DNA from: Dactylonectria macrodidyma
Lineage: Eukaryota; Ascomycota; Sordariomycetes; Hypocreales; Nectriaceae
Assembly: GCA_020744425.1 (NCBI GenBank)
Contig: JAGMUV010000004.1
Span: forward strand, 2,604,001 to 2,668,000
DNA length: 64,000 bases
Direction of reading: 5' to 3'
In this document: positions 23,268-33,969 of the stretch, one piece after another
How the letters are laid out: every line of letters starts with the position of its first letter
How positions within the stretch are numbered: position 1 is the stretch's first letter
The notes under the pieces: model-generated
Database searches by the model: none
What the model was told of the DNA's origin: nothing
What the model saw: only the letters and a program-made list of their open reading frames with translations
Made by a program: the position numbers and the translations under genes

Positions 23268-25093
23268 TCAATATCCAAAATCTTCCCATACAACCTTCTC
23301 CCCCTCTAACCAACTCGTAAGGGCAGTCAGCAAGGCCGGTCCAGTACACAGATAGAACCGCGCCCCCTGACCCTTGACCTTGTCCACATCCTCGAGTCTT
23401 ATCCTCCGCATCTCCACCTCCGCCCCAAATTGTTCAACCCGGCGCTGCTCCGCCTGTCCGGTGACGAAGAGCGTCGTGGCCGCTGCCAGTGCGGGGACCT
23501 TTGCGAAGGTGTCGGCGGCGAGCGGTACGTCTTCGCCGCGGAGGGTCCAGAGCAGCTTGAGGGGGATACCTGCATCGAGGACGGCCTGGGCCTGGGCAAG
23601 CAGGGGCGTGATGCCTACTCCTGCGGCGATGAAGACGGGCGGCGGCGCTTTGAGGTCCAAGGGGATCCGGAACGCTTCCTCGCCGCCGAATCCGAGGACG
23701 GGAATGTCCAGCGGCACGCGCAAGTTGTGCCGCGACAAGAAGTTCGTGACGGGCCCATTCTTCCTAGCCGTAATCTGCATCTCGTTCGAGCCCGGCAGAC
23801 TCGACACCGTGAAAGTCCTCACATAGTCGTCGTTCAAGCTCTGCGGGTCTTCGTCTCTCATATGCGAGTATCCCGCGCTCACCTCGGACGCGAAGTCGAA
23901 TGTGACGTACTGGCCTGCATGCCACTCGAGGGCGCGCCTTGACTGCGACGAGAGCTGGAACGTGTAGCGGTTGACCGTGGGCGTCAACGTCTCGCGCTTT
24001 GTGAGGTTCGCCGAGATATCTGACTGCGAGGACGCAATGTGCGTGTCGTGCTCGGAGAGGAGATGGCGGGTTGGGGGGTTGTACGGCGAGTATTCGACGG
24101 GGGCACCGCGGAAGGGGAGGCCGGATTTGACGAAGCGGGCAGCAGTCACCGAGATTTTGACGGCCAACTGTGTTCGTGCGAGGATGCTGGAGGCTTCCTC
24201 GCCAACCAGGATGGATGCCGAGCCAGTAAAGTAGACCACATCCCCAGTGTCGAAATCAGGGACAGTGATGCCAACCAGAGGATTGACCTTGAAGTTCCCC
24301 AAGGTTTGGTACAGTCTGTTTCCGGAGACTAGTATTTTGTGTTAGTATATTCTTTTGGGTAACGTGTGGGGAAAGACCTACACTCTGGATAAATCAACTC
24401 CAAGCCATCTGCACCGTTCTTGATGACTCTCACCAGCCCAGGGCTCCCACCACGATGATTCGTGTCCATGGTCTCCCCATTCGTGCTCGATAGGAAGAAC
24501 ATGTCGGCTTTGTCGATGAGTTCCAATGCTTCCCGTGGCAGGGGCAAGCTGTCAGAGACAAGCTCGGGCTTCATCTCATTGAACACAACATCCTTTCTGT
24601 TGAGATACTTGGGACAGTTGCCCAGGCTACCCGTCACAACCATAGCCATCTGCACCTCTTTTCCGCCGTTGACAGACGCGCCCGCCACCATCTTGCCCAT
24701 CAATTTAACACGATCCCTCGTCTCGAGATCGATGGACAACCCAGCCATCCCCTTGCCCTCTCCGCCACCGGGTCGAGCAACGGCATCATCGTCAACCTCG
24801 GTCCCCTCCCACAGCGCTTTGAACACTGGATCGTACCGCGTGTCGACAGGGCTATTGAAGGCCAAAACATTTTCGGCGACTGGCCTCGCAAATCCTCGTT
24901 CACCGCCCCAGACGGTTGTCCACGGCCTGCCGGCATCGTCGAGTGTGCCCAGAGCGACGAGCGACGATTGCATCACGCGCACGCCGTACCGGGTGGGCAA
25001 TCCGAGAGCGGTGGGGTCTTGGTTGCGCTGCACCTTGAGAAGCCGGTGCATGGCGCGCTCGCCTTCGTGGAATTCTGAAATGAGAGACGGCAT
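23268..25093 (-). CDS. Fusion oxidoreductase: PNPOx-like FMN domain + ferredoxin-reductase-like FAD/NAD domain
   Basis: Two exons (25093-24382 and 24328-23268; 53-nt intron with ACTAAC branch site) give 590 aa. The N-terminal ~330 residues resemble pyridoxamine-5'-phosphate-oxidase-type flavin-binding proteins. Markers are VALGTLDDAGRPWTTVWGG, NVLAFNSP, and SLGNCPKYLNRKDV, the last typical of COG3576-like proteins. The C-terminal ~240 residues form an FNR-like module. It has WHAGQYVTFDF, RTFTVSSLP (FAD-binding R-x-[FY]-[ST]), FIAAGVGITPLLAQAQ (the NAD(P) GxGxTP loop) and FYLCTGPALL near the end. The likely role is NAD(P)H-dependent electron transfer between flavins; the physiological substrate is unknown. 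A plant-type 2Fe-2S domain, common in relatives, is not visible at the C-terminus. No signal peptide is seen, so it is probably cytosolic. Confidence 0.88.
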
Positions 25094-25600
25094 CGTGGCG
25101 TTGGTGGTTCAATTCCGTCAAGAATCAATGGCTCAGAGCAAATATGGCAGATACAATGTCAATTGGACCAAGTCTTATATAAAAATAAGCTCGCAAAGCC
25201 TTCAGGTGTAGAAGCATCATATATAATCAGGGACATTATAAATCGCATGCAGTCAAACGCTGGAATCAATCAACCTTATTAGCCTCAAAGCGTTGACAAA
25301 TCATTCGACCGAAAAGGGCATACGTCTCACATCAGCGGCCAGATGCCATGGTTTACCTGTGCCAGTCAAATCACGTCAAAATCAGCCACTATTGTAACCT
25401 CGCTATACTTCGCCGAGCTAAATACGACTCCAAATACCCCAATCATAGCAATTCCATCCCCCTCGAATGTAGAATGTGGTATCAAAATTACACGAGAAGC
25501 TCCTCCTGTTCTCAATCGAGCTCCATGCTCCCAAGTCGTCATCTTTAACTCATCAATAACCCCCTCAAAGTTGATCCACTGTATCCACCATAAATGCTTT
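25094..25600. other. Intergenic stretch
   Basis: 507 nt between the fusion oxidoreductase start and the Kch1-type stop, both minus strand. AT-rich near 25130-25260. No gene or clear regulatory site seen. Confidence 0.4.
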
Positions 25601-27924
25601 TTAGTTCCAATACTCCCGCCCCCTCTGAGATTCAACGTCATATCCACGAGGCGGCCCACCAGGGCCAGGTGAAGGACCCATGCGGGGCGCAGGTGATGCC
25701 CTCATACCAGCTCCTGGAAGGACAACTGAAGATGGGGCCATCGAACTAGAAGTCACTGAAGATGTCATGGAATTACGGTCAGAATATTCTCCAACGGGTG
25801 GAAGACCCGCCGAAGGCGCTGTCATGCTCCGCTGCGGAGGGTACTGGAGCCCGCGGGAAGGGTGCGGTCCACCAGGACCCGGCGAAGGACCCATGTGGGG
25901 TGCAGGGGATGCCCTCATACTGGATCCTGGAAGGACCACTGAAGACGGAGCAATTGAGCCAGATGCCACTGAAGAAGTTGTTGAATATCGGTCAAAGTGT
26001 TCTCCAACAGCTGGCAGACTTGGCATGGGGGCTGTCATGTTCCGTTGCGGGGGGTACTGGGGTTCGCGCGAGGGGAACGGTCCTGTAACACTTCGCATGG
26101 GCTGGTTCATCGGCCTTTGCTGCCCATCAAAATGGGAATTGGGAGACGGCTCCGGGCTGGTCCGACCATCTGGGTTGTATGCCTCATATGATCTCGAAGC
26201 CGGTGCGGATGTTGGCGAAGATACAAAGGACGCCCCAGGTTGCGCATAATTTTCAAATGGTCGAGCGCTCGGCGCACGAGCTGGAGGAGGGAGTTGCGTT
26301 GCCTCACTGTGCATTGGTCCAGGGGTCTCAGTGAAGCGATTCAAGCTCGTAGTTGACAACATAGGACGGAGAGGGGCCCGAGGGCCATAGCTTCCAGAGT
26401 TGTCATAGTCATCGTAGTTGTCATAGTTGCCGTGGGAGCCAGCCGCGGTAGGTCGCGATTGGGGGTAGTTGCCAAGGTCCATGCCGGGTACCTGAGAGGT
26501 AGGGGAGGGTGCTCTGCCGTAACCCATCTCAGAGGCGGCAGAGACGAGGGGTGCGCGTGATGAATAGCTCGCGTTGGAGGCCATGGTGCCACTTCTCGAA
26601 GGCGCCGGCCTAGCTGGGTAGTTGGCATTGGAAGCCATGGTGCCACCTCTCGAAGGTGCTGGTCTTGCTGGATAGCTTGCGTTAGAAGCCATAGTACCTG
26701 TCCTCGAAGGTGCCGGTCGTGCTGGGTAGCTTGCGTTCGACATCCCGGTTGCGGTTCTCGACAGAGGCGCCCGCTTTTGATCCATGTTGCTCATCTCAAC
26801 AGCGCCAGGGGTTCCAGGCCGCGAGGTATAGGGAGGAAGCGTCATCATGGTATCGTTGCGTCCCAGCATCGGCATGCTTGGGATCTTGTCGTCGTCGGCG
26901 GGGCCAAGGTTCGGCAGAGTGGGCAGAGTTGCAACACGGTCCAGAGGGGGCTTCTCGCCAGTCCGCTTAGCTGCTTTAGCTCCGGCTCGCAGACGGTCGG
27001 CTTCCTGCCTTGCGAGTGCCTTGTTGACCGTCTTAGTCACGATCTTCATCAGTGTCTTAGTGACCTTGCGTGAGCAGTAACCAGAGAGACCACCATCAGC
27101 ACTGGGGATCCAGTGCCAGAGGAAGAAGACCCAGAAGAGGACAGCAGCGAGAAGAAAGAGCGCCGAAAAAGTCCAAACGACCAGGGTGAAGCACATGCCT
27201 GATAGAGTCAGCGCTTGGCGATAGTCCTCCTCGGCAAGAGCCTTGATCTTCTCAAAAAATCCAGTGATGGAACCCTCAACAGATTGCGAACTAATGGCGA
27301 GCTTTGAATCGTAGACTGCCTTGATTGTGAAGGCGTTGATTACCTGTCGCGGCCCGGAGCAGATGATGACGCGAATCCATGCTTTGGTCAATTTAGCAAT
27401 CTCATTATCATATTTCATCAACATCACCACTTACACTGAAAACTGAAGTAGGTAAAGAGAGCAATGTACTCTGCGCCCTTTTTGCTTTTCGTGAGTTCTG
27501 CAAAGACTAGGAATCTCCTGAAGCCAAGCCCGGAGCCCAACCGGATCGATTCCCATCGGACAGCCAGACTGTCCAGGTAGCATTCGGCGACATTTCCTCG
27601 ACGAATTACTCTGAAGGCACGGAAACCTTCATATCCAAGGTTGAGGACGGAAAGAATGATACAGATTGAAAAAATCCATTTGCTGATGTCGATGTCGATG
27701 GCTGGGTCAATGCCAGAAGACCAGCGGTTGAAGGCGAGTAAGTTGACGGCGGTGAAACCGTCGGCAGCGTACACTGCAACTGAGATGAACAGCATGAACC
27801 AGAGATAGATGTAGGCGAAAATAGCACCGCAACCTTGGGATTTGAAGTCCTTCAGGTTGATGTACTCCCATCTCTGATCCGCCATCTCCTCCGTCTGCTT
27901 CTTGCGGTGGCCTAGACAACCCAT
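25601..27924 (-). CDS. KCH1: Kch1/Prm6-type low-affinity potassium transport protein
   Basis: Two exons (27924-27435, 27381-25601) give 756 aa. The N-terminal ~280 residues are the conserved membrane part. They start with DQRWEYINLKDFKS and continue with hydrophobic spans IFAYIYLWFMLFISVAVYAA and KWIFSICIILSVLNL. Next come the conserved WIRVIICSGPRQVINAFTI across the splice junction and a long final hydrophobic segment (CFTLVVWTFSALFLLAAVLF). This matches the fungal KCH family (yeast Kch1/Prm6), proteins at the plasma membrane or vacuole needed for low-affinity K+ influx and calcium signalling. The remaining ~470 residues are a disordered Ser/Pro/Arg-rich cytosolic tail with two internal repeat families, and are much longer than in yeast. 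The tail is probably a phosphorylation or interaction platform (inference). Confidence 0.85.
25680..26100 (-). repeat. Long direct repeat within Kch1-type C-terminal tail
   Basis: Two consecutive ~70-residue blocks share the order YPPQR-[NS]-MTAP ... VGE ... SSVVLPG ... MRASPAP-x-MGPSPGPGGP. The nucleotide copies lie at roughly 25670-25860 and 25880-26070. They differ by scattered substitutions, so this is an internal duplication and not a fresh one. Confidence 0.75.
26560..26745 (-). repeat. 54-nt tandem repeat within Kch1-type tail
   Basis: Three and a half copies of an 18-residue unit built on ASYPARPAPSR-x-GTMASN follow one another in the disordered tail. The nucleotide units (GAAGCCATGGTGCCAC...CTCGAAGG on the plus strand) are similar but not identical. 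Confidence 0.8.
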
Positions 27925-30641
27925 TTTGTCGAATTGAACACGAGGAAATAAGTAGACGGCTTGCTGAATGAACCCAATCGCTGGGAATAATGAATGAAGG
28001 GAAAGTCGTAAATCGGGTATCGAAGTGGAAAGAGCGTAAATGACAAGGGAGCGGTCCTGCCGGTGATTGCAGATCGATCCTCGCCTGCGAAGGTATCGAC
28101 TGCGCTGCTATCCAGAGCACGCGTACAAGGTCGGTATCGAGTCGGTTCCTCGTCAGGGGACTGAAGTAAAAGAGAAGAAAGAGTGAGACCTCGAGACGAT
28201 GAGATCGAGTAGGTGGATGCGTAGGCGTTACAGTAGTGGGTCTCGGTGGCGCCGTGGGCCGGTGCTCGAGGTGGGCCGTCAGGATCGCAAGGACGCGCGC
28301 ATGTCGCTAATAGAGAGTGTGCTGAAAGAGCAGTTGGGAGGTTGAACAGTCAACAGACAAACTGTTCAGGGATTGACAACGGCAGGCGTTGGGTTCGGGT
28401 GGCGGCGCGCAGGCGGGAAGGGTCGAGGGGCCGGATGCTGAGCGGATATGTTTGAGGGATCCGCGAAAGTGACAGAGAGAGACAGTGAATGTCGGGGTGG
28501 CGCTGCAGCTGGATGCGCGTGAGAATCGAGGACAAAGAAACGTCGAAGAGCGACAGGGTGACGTATTGTAGTTTCGGATGGCTGCAGGGCCTAACGCAAC
28601 GGGACAAAAGAGCGACGGAAACGACAATAGAGGCCAATTCTAGTGGCCATGGACAATAGCAAGCTGAGAGGATCTGGGATGAAAACGAGTAGGCTGTGGA
28701 GAGAATGGGGGAGTGTCGCAAATGAAGGGGAAGGTCGCCGGGAGCGGTCTTGGACCTTTCTCAGAGCGCGCCTGTTACCTTCCACTTTCCCACCTTTGCC
28801 GCTTTTCCCATGTGGGAGATGCAGCCCGCCCGCCTATAGCGGGCGCCAGGCGTTGTGGCACCATGGCCCGTCTCAACGCAGGTACCAACCGCCGAGGTTG
28901 CAGGGGGTTTAGTGGCTGAAAACGGCTGTTGAGGGGGCTTTGGGAGGAACCATTGTTGAGCATCCCCGTTTGCTGATTCGCCCTTAGCCACTCGCCGCTA
29001 AGCTTCAGGTTCTTTTGCGCTGTCAATGGGATCTTCAGTGGTCGAAGACTCTCAGAGGCCCCCAAGAGGTCCAAGACTGCCAAAGCGCACTTAGCGATTG
29101 ACAGGCATGGTACCTATCGCACTGTACATAGTAGGACCAGGTCTGTTCACGAATGAGCCATTCACAAGGGCCTGTCAGGGGCCAAGCCGTGGGCGGCCAG
29201 GATGGCATTGGCCACTTAAAGCGCTCCCTTGCTCTTGAGCGCCCATCAAGGCAAAGAGATGGATCCACGCTCAATCGAGGGTCCAACCGCCGCCACCGGG
29301 AGTTCAGAGCGAATGCATCTCATCCAATCCTAGTCTCTCCATCTGGGCATCTGGGGACGGCTGAAGACGCGACGGCTGTGGGTTAGCCGCCAGCAGTCGA
29401 ATGCCTCTGCTTGCGCTCATCGCTGCCGCTGTCGTTGCCGCTATCCTTCGAGCGCCGGACGACAGCAATTACTGAAATTCTCGTGGCTCCATTCTATGAG
29501 TCCATCTGTGGTCGGGCGACGCGTTGCAACACCTGGTTAGTGCTACGATGTACGCCGTCTCTCCCGACTTAGCGACACTTACGGTTTCAGACCAGTTCCA
29601 TGACCGCAAATCCCACAAATCCCACGTCGGGCCCGACGCATCCAGCCTTTCCCCTCCCGTTGTGTATGAAACGTGCTAAATTGTCCGGGTTGCCTCTTTC
29701 GCTCTCTCCCCGCGTCAAACCATGACACAAGGAGCAGCCGCGACAAGATGATTTTGGTCTTTTTCTTCGAACAAGTCACCTCCCCCGAGGAAGAAGCACC
29801 AAACTGTCTACTAGAAACCACCAAGCCGCCGGTCACGAGTTGTGAGCGGTTGGAAGCCGTCGCAATTGCTCCAGACGCCTAATTCGGCGTGGCCGACGGG
29901 AGATGCGCGGCCCTTTTGTCGACCTCCTTGATCGTCACCAAATCCGAGAGAAGCCGGTTCGTTTATGTAGGTTCGACGGGTGTTTGAAGCCTTGCCAAGT
30001 CTCGATCAGACTGACAGTCCCTTCCGCCAAGGGCTTGGCGTTGATCATGAACATGGTTCCCAGACTTGTAGGCCTCCTCCAAGCTTATTGGGTCGCCGGT
30101 ATGGCGATGTGTGACCAAACAGCAGCTTGTTTGGACGAAACAAACACAGCCCACTCACCATGATATCGCTCAAGAACACACTACTACACGCTCGACAAGG
30201 AACCCCCTATCCGATAGCCAGACGCGGTTTCAATTAGTCTCTATTCGATACCCCTCTTTGCGCTTATGACGTCGATTCAATGGAGTAGCCCTTCCTCCTC
30301 GTAGGAGTGCCACTAGAGCAACCACCTGATACGGGTAGACAGCTCTGTGCTTGGGGGATTTGCCTGACGGTGTGAACAAAGAAAGTCAACTAAAAGGTTG
30401 CACAGGTAAGAAAGTGCAGCCATTTTGTGGCCAGCGGCAACATGCGCAATTGCTTCTTTGTTTGCTCAAGCAAGGGATGAAGCAAACGCTCAACAAAGAA
30501 ATGGTTGCCCAACCTTGACAACCAGCGACAATACCACGACAATACCAATGATATATCTTCATAATGAGCTTACTTCCTAGTCAATTGATCCTGTTCGAGT
30601 GAACACCATCTGTCCTTGTCAAATATTTTTCCTGGATAGTT
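27925..30641. other. Intergenic region, 2.7 kb
   Basis: This is the divergent region between the Kch1-type gene (-) and the pseudokinase (+), so it must hold both promoters. The first ~900 nt may include a long 5' leader of the Kch1-type transcript. Open frames seen on both strands (28307-28721, 28761-29083) have no motifs. No RNA gene recognised. Confidence 0.4.
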
Positions 30642-32016
30642 ATGGATGAGAGCCAGACGCACTCGGGCATTCGGCCTAACACCCCCAAATTTGAACTTGT
30701 CAAAGAAATCGGCCCGGATGTTTGGACCGCGGTACGTTCGGGAGACCCTCGCGGGGAAAAGTATCTCGCTCGTCCCATCAGTGCCTACAGAAAAAACATC
30801 CAAGAGTCCGATGCTGCCGCTTGGGAGACGTTGCTCGACGTCCACAACCAGGCCCACGCCGTAGCCCAAGTCTTCAATCACGAGAACCTCATCAGTCTTG
30901 TTGGCCGCATCGACCTGCAACCTTTTTCTAAGACGCAGAAAAAAGATGACAAAGTCGAGTCATATTTGGTCTGGGACTATTGTGATTCTTCGAATCTCAG
31001 CGCCGTCTTCTTTAATCATGCCTTCAAGGATTCATCTTACTATCTCCCCGAGTCCTTTTGTTGGCATGTCCTCCGGTCCTTAACTCGAGCTATCGCCTAC
31101 CTACATGATGGAAAGCGCGTCAACTTTAAACCAGACGCCGAACCTGGCGATCCCCTTGAGTGGGAGTCCGTCGACGTGGACTGGCTTCCCATCCTTCATC
31201 GTGCCATTGAACCAGCTCATATATGGTTCCAGCAGCGCCGGGGTACCGAGACGTACGGCCTATGCAAGCTGGGTGACTTCGGCAAGGTGATGGTGGCATG
31301 CCATATCGTCAATGCAGAAAAGCAGGTCGGCGCTCCACCGTTTGGCATGTCGTTGGCCTCCACGCGAGGCAACAAGTCATTGCTCGAAACGCTGGGAAAG
31401 TATCAAGAGGACATTGAAGACTATCCAGAGGTAAGAGTCGATGTGTACTCCACCTTGTACGGGGACTTATTCATTCACCTAGCACGAACGCCCCTACACG
31501 CTGATCCAGGAGCTTTGGTCCATCGGCGCCGTCGTCTTCACCATGATGACCGGCAGGGCTCCCACTTTCTGCTGCAAGAAGTGCGGCTGTTCTCACGTTC
31601 AAATTTGTGCGGCACGAGGCTGTCTCGAGAACATTGCCCGTGCCAATGGCTGCAAGTGCAAACTCGGGGGCTGCGAGCACATCGGCAGCGAAGAGTGTAC
31701 GCACTCAGAGTCGAAGTGGAGGCCATGCCCAGCGGACCACCACTGCAGGGAACCCGTCATCAACCTCCACACGTGTCTAGCGCGAGCCAAGTACACCTAT
31801 TTCCTGCGCGATGCCGTCAAAGAGCTGATCATAAGCGATCCGAAACAAGAGGGCGGCAACGCTACGGTGGCGGTCCGTCATGTGAATTACGTCGAGGCTA
31901 TGTTCCAGTCTTGGAAGGATACCACAGAAGAAGGGAAGCAGTACCGAAGTCTTGACGATGATATGGCTGAGCGATGGCGCAAACAGCAAGGTAGAGAGAG
32001 GGAGCAGTTTGAATGA
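30642..32016 (+). CDS. Probable pseudokinase with Cys-rich insertion in the C-lobe
   Basis: Two exons (30642-31430, 31483-32016; 52-nt intron) give 440 aa. The fold markers of a protein kinase are visible. SYLVWDYCDSSNLSAVF resembles the hinge and alpha-D, and SFCWHVLRSLTRAIAYLH resembles alpha-E. ILHRAIEPAHIWF sits in the catalytic-loop position and KLGDFGKV is the DFG motif (Asp about residue 212). LIQELWSIGAVVFTMMTG is in the alpha-F position. The HRD motif reads HRA (residues 186-188), so the catalytic Asp is replaced by Ala. The glycine-rich loop and the VAIK lysine are not recognisable. About residues 293-362 contain 13 Cys and several His (CCKKCGC, GCKCKLGGCEH, CPADHHC), suggesting zinc binding. 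Loss of catalysis is inferred; a scaffold or sensor role is plausible. Confidence 0.75.
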
Positions 32017-32731
32017 AGGATGACGACGAATGACGTGGGTATCTTGTCCACCTCCACTGAAGACGCGGGATACTGAATCGGAATTCGATACTGAGATTGA
32101 ACATTGCTTACTCAAAATCCCTTGAATTCATTAATTTATCGTCCAAACACCCTCGTTGATGAGTTGAGCTGTTGTGAAAGCACCCAATCCCATCCATGGT
32201 AATTTGATCCAATGATCTTACACGACCAGTGGCAATCAGCGAAGCCCAATTGGCGTTGGGCTGCTGACGACAAGCCACAAGCCACAGGCCAGCCAGAAAG
32301 CTCTTGCCAGCGAAGGACCCCGCACTGCTACCTACTGCCGCACTGAGACCCTCCTGCTAAGCTACAGTCCCTTGAGTCGCCCCGCCATACCATTCATCAG
32401 CCGGTCCTAAGCTGCATGCCCAGGCATTCTCTCCATTTCACCTCGTCCAAGCTTCAACTGTCACCGACCTGTCCAAACATCTGCCCATTTCTGCGCGACC
32501 GCCTACAACGACGTCCGCCATCACCGCCCACGCCGAAGATCCTATCTTCCCGCCTATCATCCGCACCTGGCTGCTACACTTCGCCGTCGCGGACGCAAAT
32601 CCCTCGGCCCGCAACAGCCTCTCTTGAGAGCTCCAAGCCGCCACCCTCCGACTACCATCGCCGCGATCGTCTCCGACCGGCCCTCCCGCACGCGATATCG
32701 CAAACGCGCCACGCTGACGACAGCACTCTCA
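32017..32731. other. Intergenic region and leader of roadblock-like gene
   Basis: 715 nt. From about 32400 the DNA is C/T-rich, as in fungal 5' leaders. The in-frame Met at 32624 upstream of the chosen start would add a basic, low-complexity extension. No separate gene. Confidence 0.4.
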
Positions 32732-33436
32732 ATGTCCCCTCAGAGTCATACGCCGCCGCTCCTCCTCACGAAGCGCCTGACGGCCTTCCTGCACGCCAAC
32801 CAGACAGCTTCCCTGCCCACCTTGCTCCTCACCAGCCCCCACGGGAAGCTCCTCGCCCACGCCAGCCCACAGCCCGTCTCCGTGTTGCGCACCCACGCCA
32901 CCGTAGCAGCTTCTCTCCTTTCAATCCATTCTTCCTCTTCTCCCGTGCTGCCCTCCGCCCTGCCCGGCTCCCGCACGCCCGATCCCATCGGAAGCTCCCC
33001 GCCCGAAGAAGACGAGGATGATGACGCCAACGACGAACTACTGAGCCAGTCCCAGCATCAATATCAAAACGCCCCCCAGATCAAGCCGATCAAGCCCTCT
33101 ACGATTACCGTCCAGCTCAGCGGGGGCACAGTCGTCATACGCCGCCTCAAGTGCGGCCTGCTCCTCGTCTGCGTCGGCCCTTCCCAGGACGGCCCCAGCG
33201 AACATCCTACACACCTCCACCCCCACGACCGCTCGGCCGATGCTTCGCATGTCGGCAGCCCCAGTGAGGTTGACAGTATGATCAGCACCGGCGCCCAAAC
33301 AACAGCCAGCCTCGAAAGCTCCGCTGGTACAGGGGCTGCTGCGATTGCCCTTCGTCGCCATGCCGCTGATCTTTCCCGCTGGCTCGACGACAAGCTTGGC
33401 ACTTTGACCGTGCCTGAGGAGGGTGTGGGTGTCTAG
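32732..33436 (+). CDS. LAMTOR2/roadblock-like protein, candidate EGO (Ragulator) subunit
   Basis: Single exon, 234 aa from the ATG at 32732 (context CTCAATGTCC). The same frame is open further upstream. The start LLTKRLTAFLHANQ then LPTLLLTSPHGKLLAHA resembles helix 1 and the first strands of roadblock/LC7 proteins of the LAMTOR2 type. After ~75 disordered, acidic and Gln/Pro-rich residues comes TVVIRRLKCGLLLVCVGPS, equivalent to the later strands. The C-terminal LRRHAADLSRWLDDKL is equivalent to the final helix. Such proteins form the lysosome/vacuole-bound Ragulator/EGO scaffold that anchors Rag GTPases for TORC1 signalling. Metazoan LAMTOR2 is about 125 aa, so this protein is nearly twice as long because of two loop insertions. 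The family call is from pattern order by eye. Confidence 0.55.
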   Translation: MSPQSHTPPLLLTKRLTAFLHANQTASLPTLLLTSPHGKLLAHASPQPVSVLRTHATVAASLLSIHSSSSPVLPSALPGSRTPDPIGSSPPEEDEDDDANDELLSQSQHQYQNAPQIKPIKPSTITVQLSGGTVVIRRLKCGLLLVCVGPSQDGPSEHPTHLHPHDRSADASHVGSPSEVDSMISTGAQTTASLESSAGTGAAAIALRRHAADLSRWLDDKLGTLTVPEEGVGV

Positions 33437-33969
33437 CGAGTGAAGTTGCTCTCAGCGGGTGGTGGTCTTTCGGAGCTGTTGATGTAGCATTGGTGGCGTT
33501 GGAAAGCTATGCTTTTGGGATACAAGTGTTCTTTGCAGAATGGACAGAGGAAATACCACCCTTGTCTTGTTAAGGCGTTTGGGGTTGAACTAGGTAGATA
33601 CCAAAGACGAAAATAGTCTATAACTCTATCACACTGGGGGATCATATAATTAAATCTCTTTTTTATTCCGCTTCCCTCCAATGTTGTGAAGAATGGCAAG
33701 CAAGTAAAGGATACTTTTCAAAAAGCATGATAAACGCCTGACCCTCAGCGGAGGTCCCAACATTCACATGTTTCGCTCTCTCGCTAAACAGTAAATAACG
33801 CCAATCCGTCCGTAACTCCGTGTGATGCAAGACAGCCGCAGCCGTAATTTCAAGCCGAAGCAGGTAACTCCAAAAATATTTTCCAGGGGCAACGCCAGCC
33901 GAAAGAAACCAAGAATTAGAGGTGGTGAGCAAGTATGGCTCATAGCTCGAAGAAGTTCTCACCAATTGC
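33437..33969. other. Convergent intergenic stretch
   Basis: 533 nt between the stops of the roadblock-like gene (+) and the 670-aa gene (-). It presumably holds both 3' UTRs. AT-rich around 33640-33670. Nothing else seen. Confidence 0.4.
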
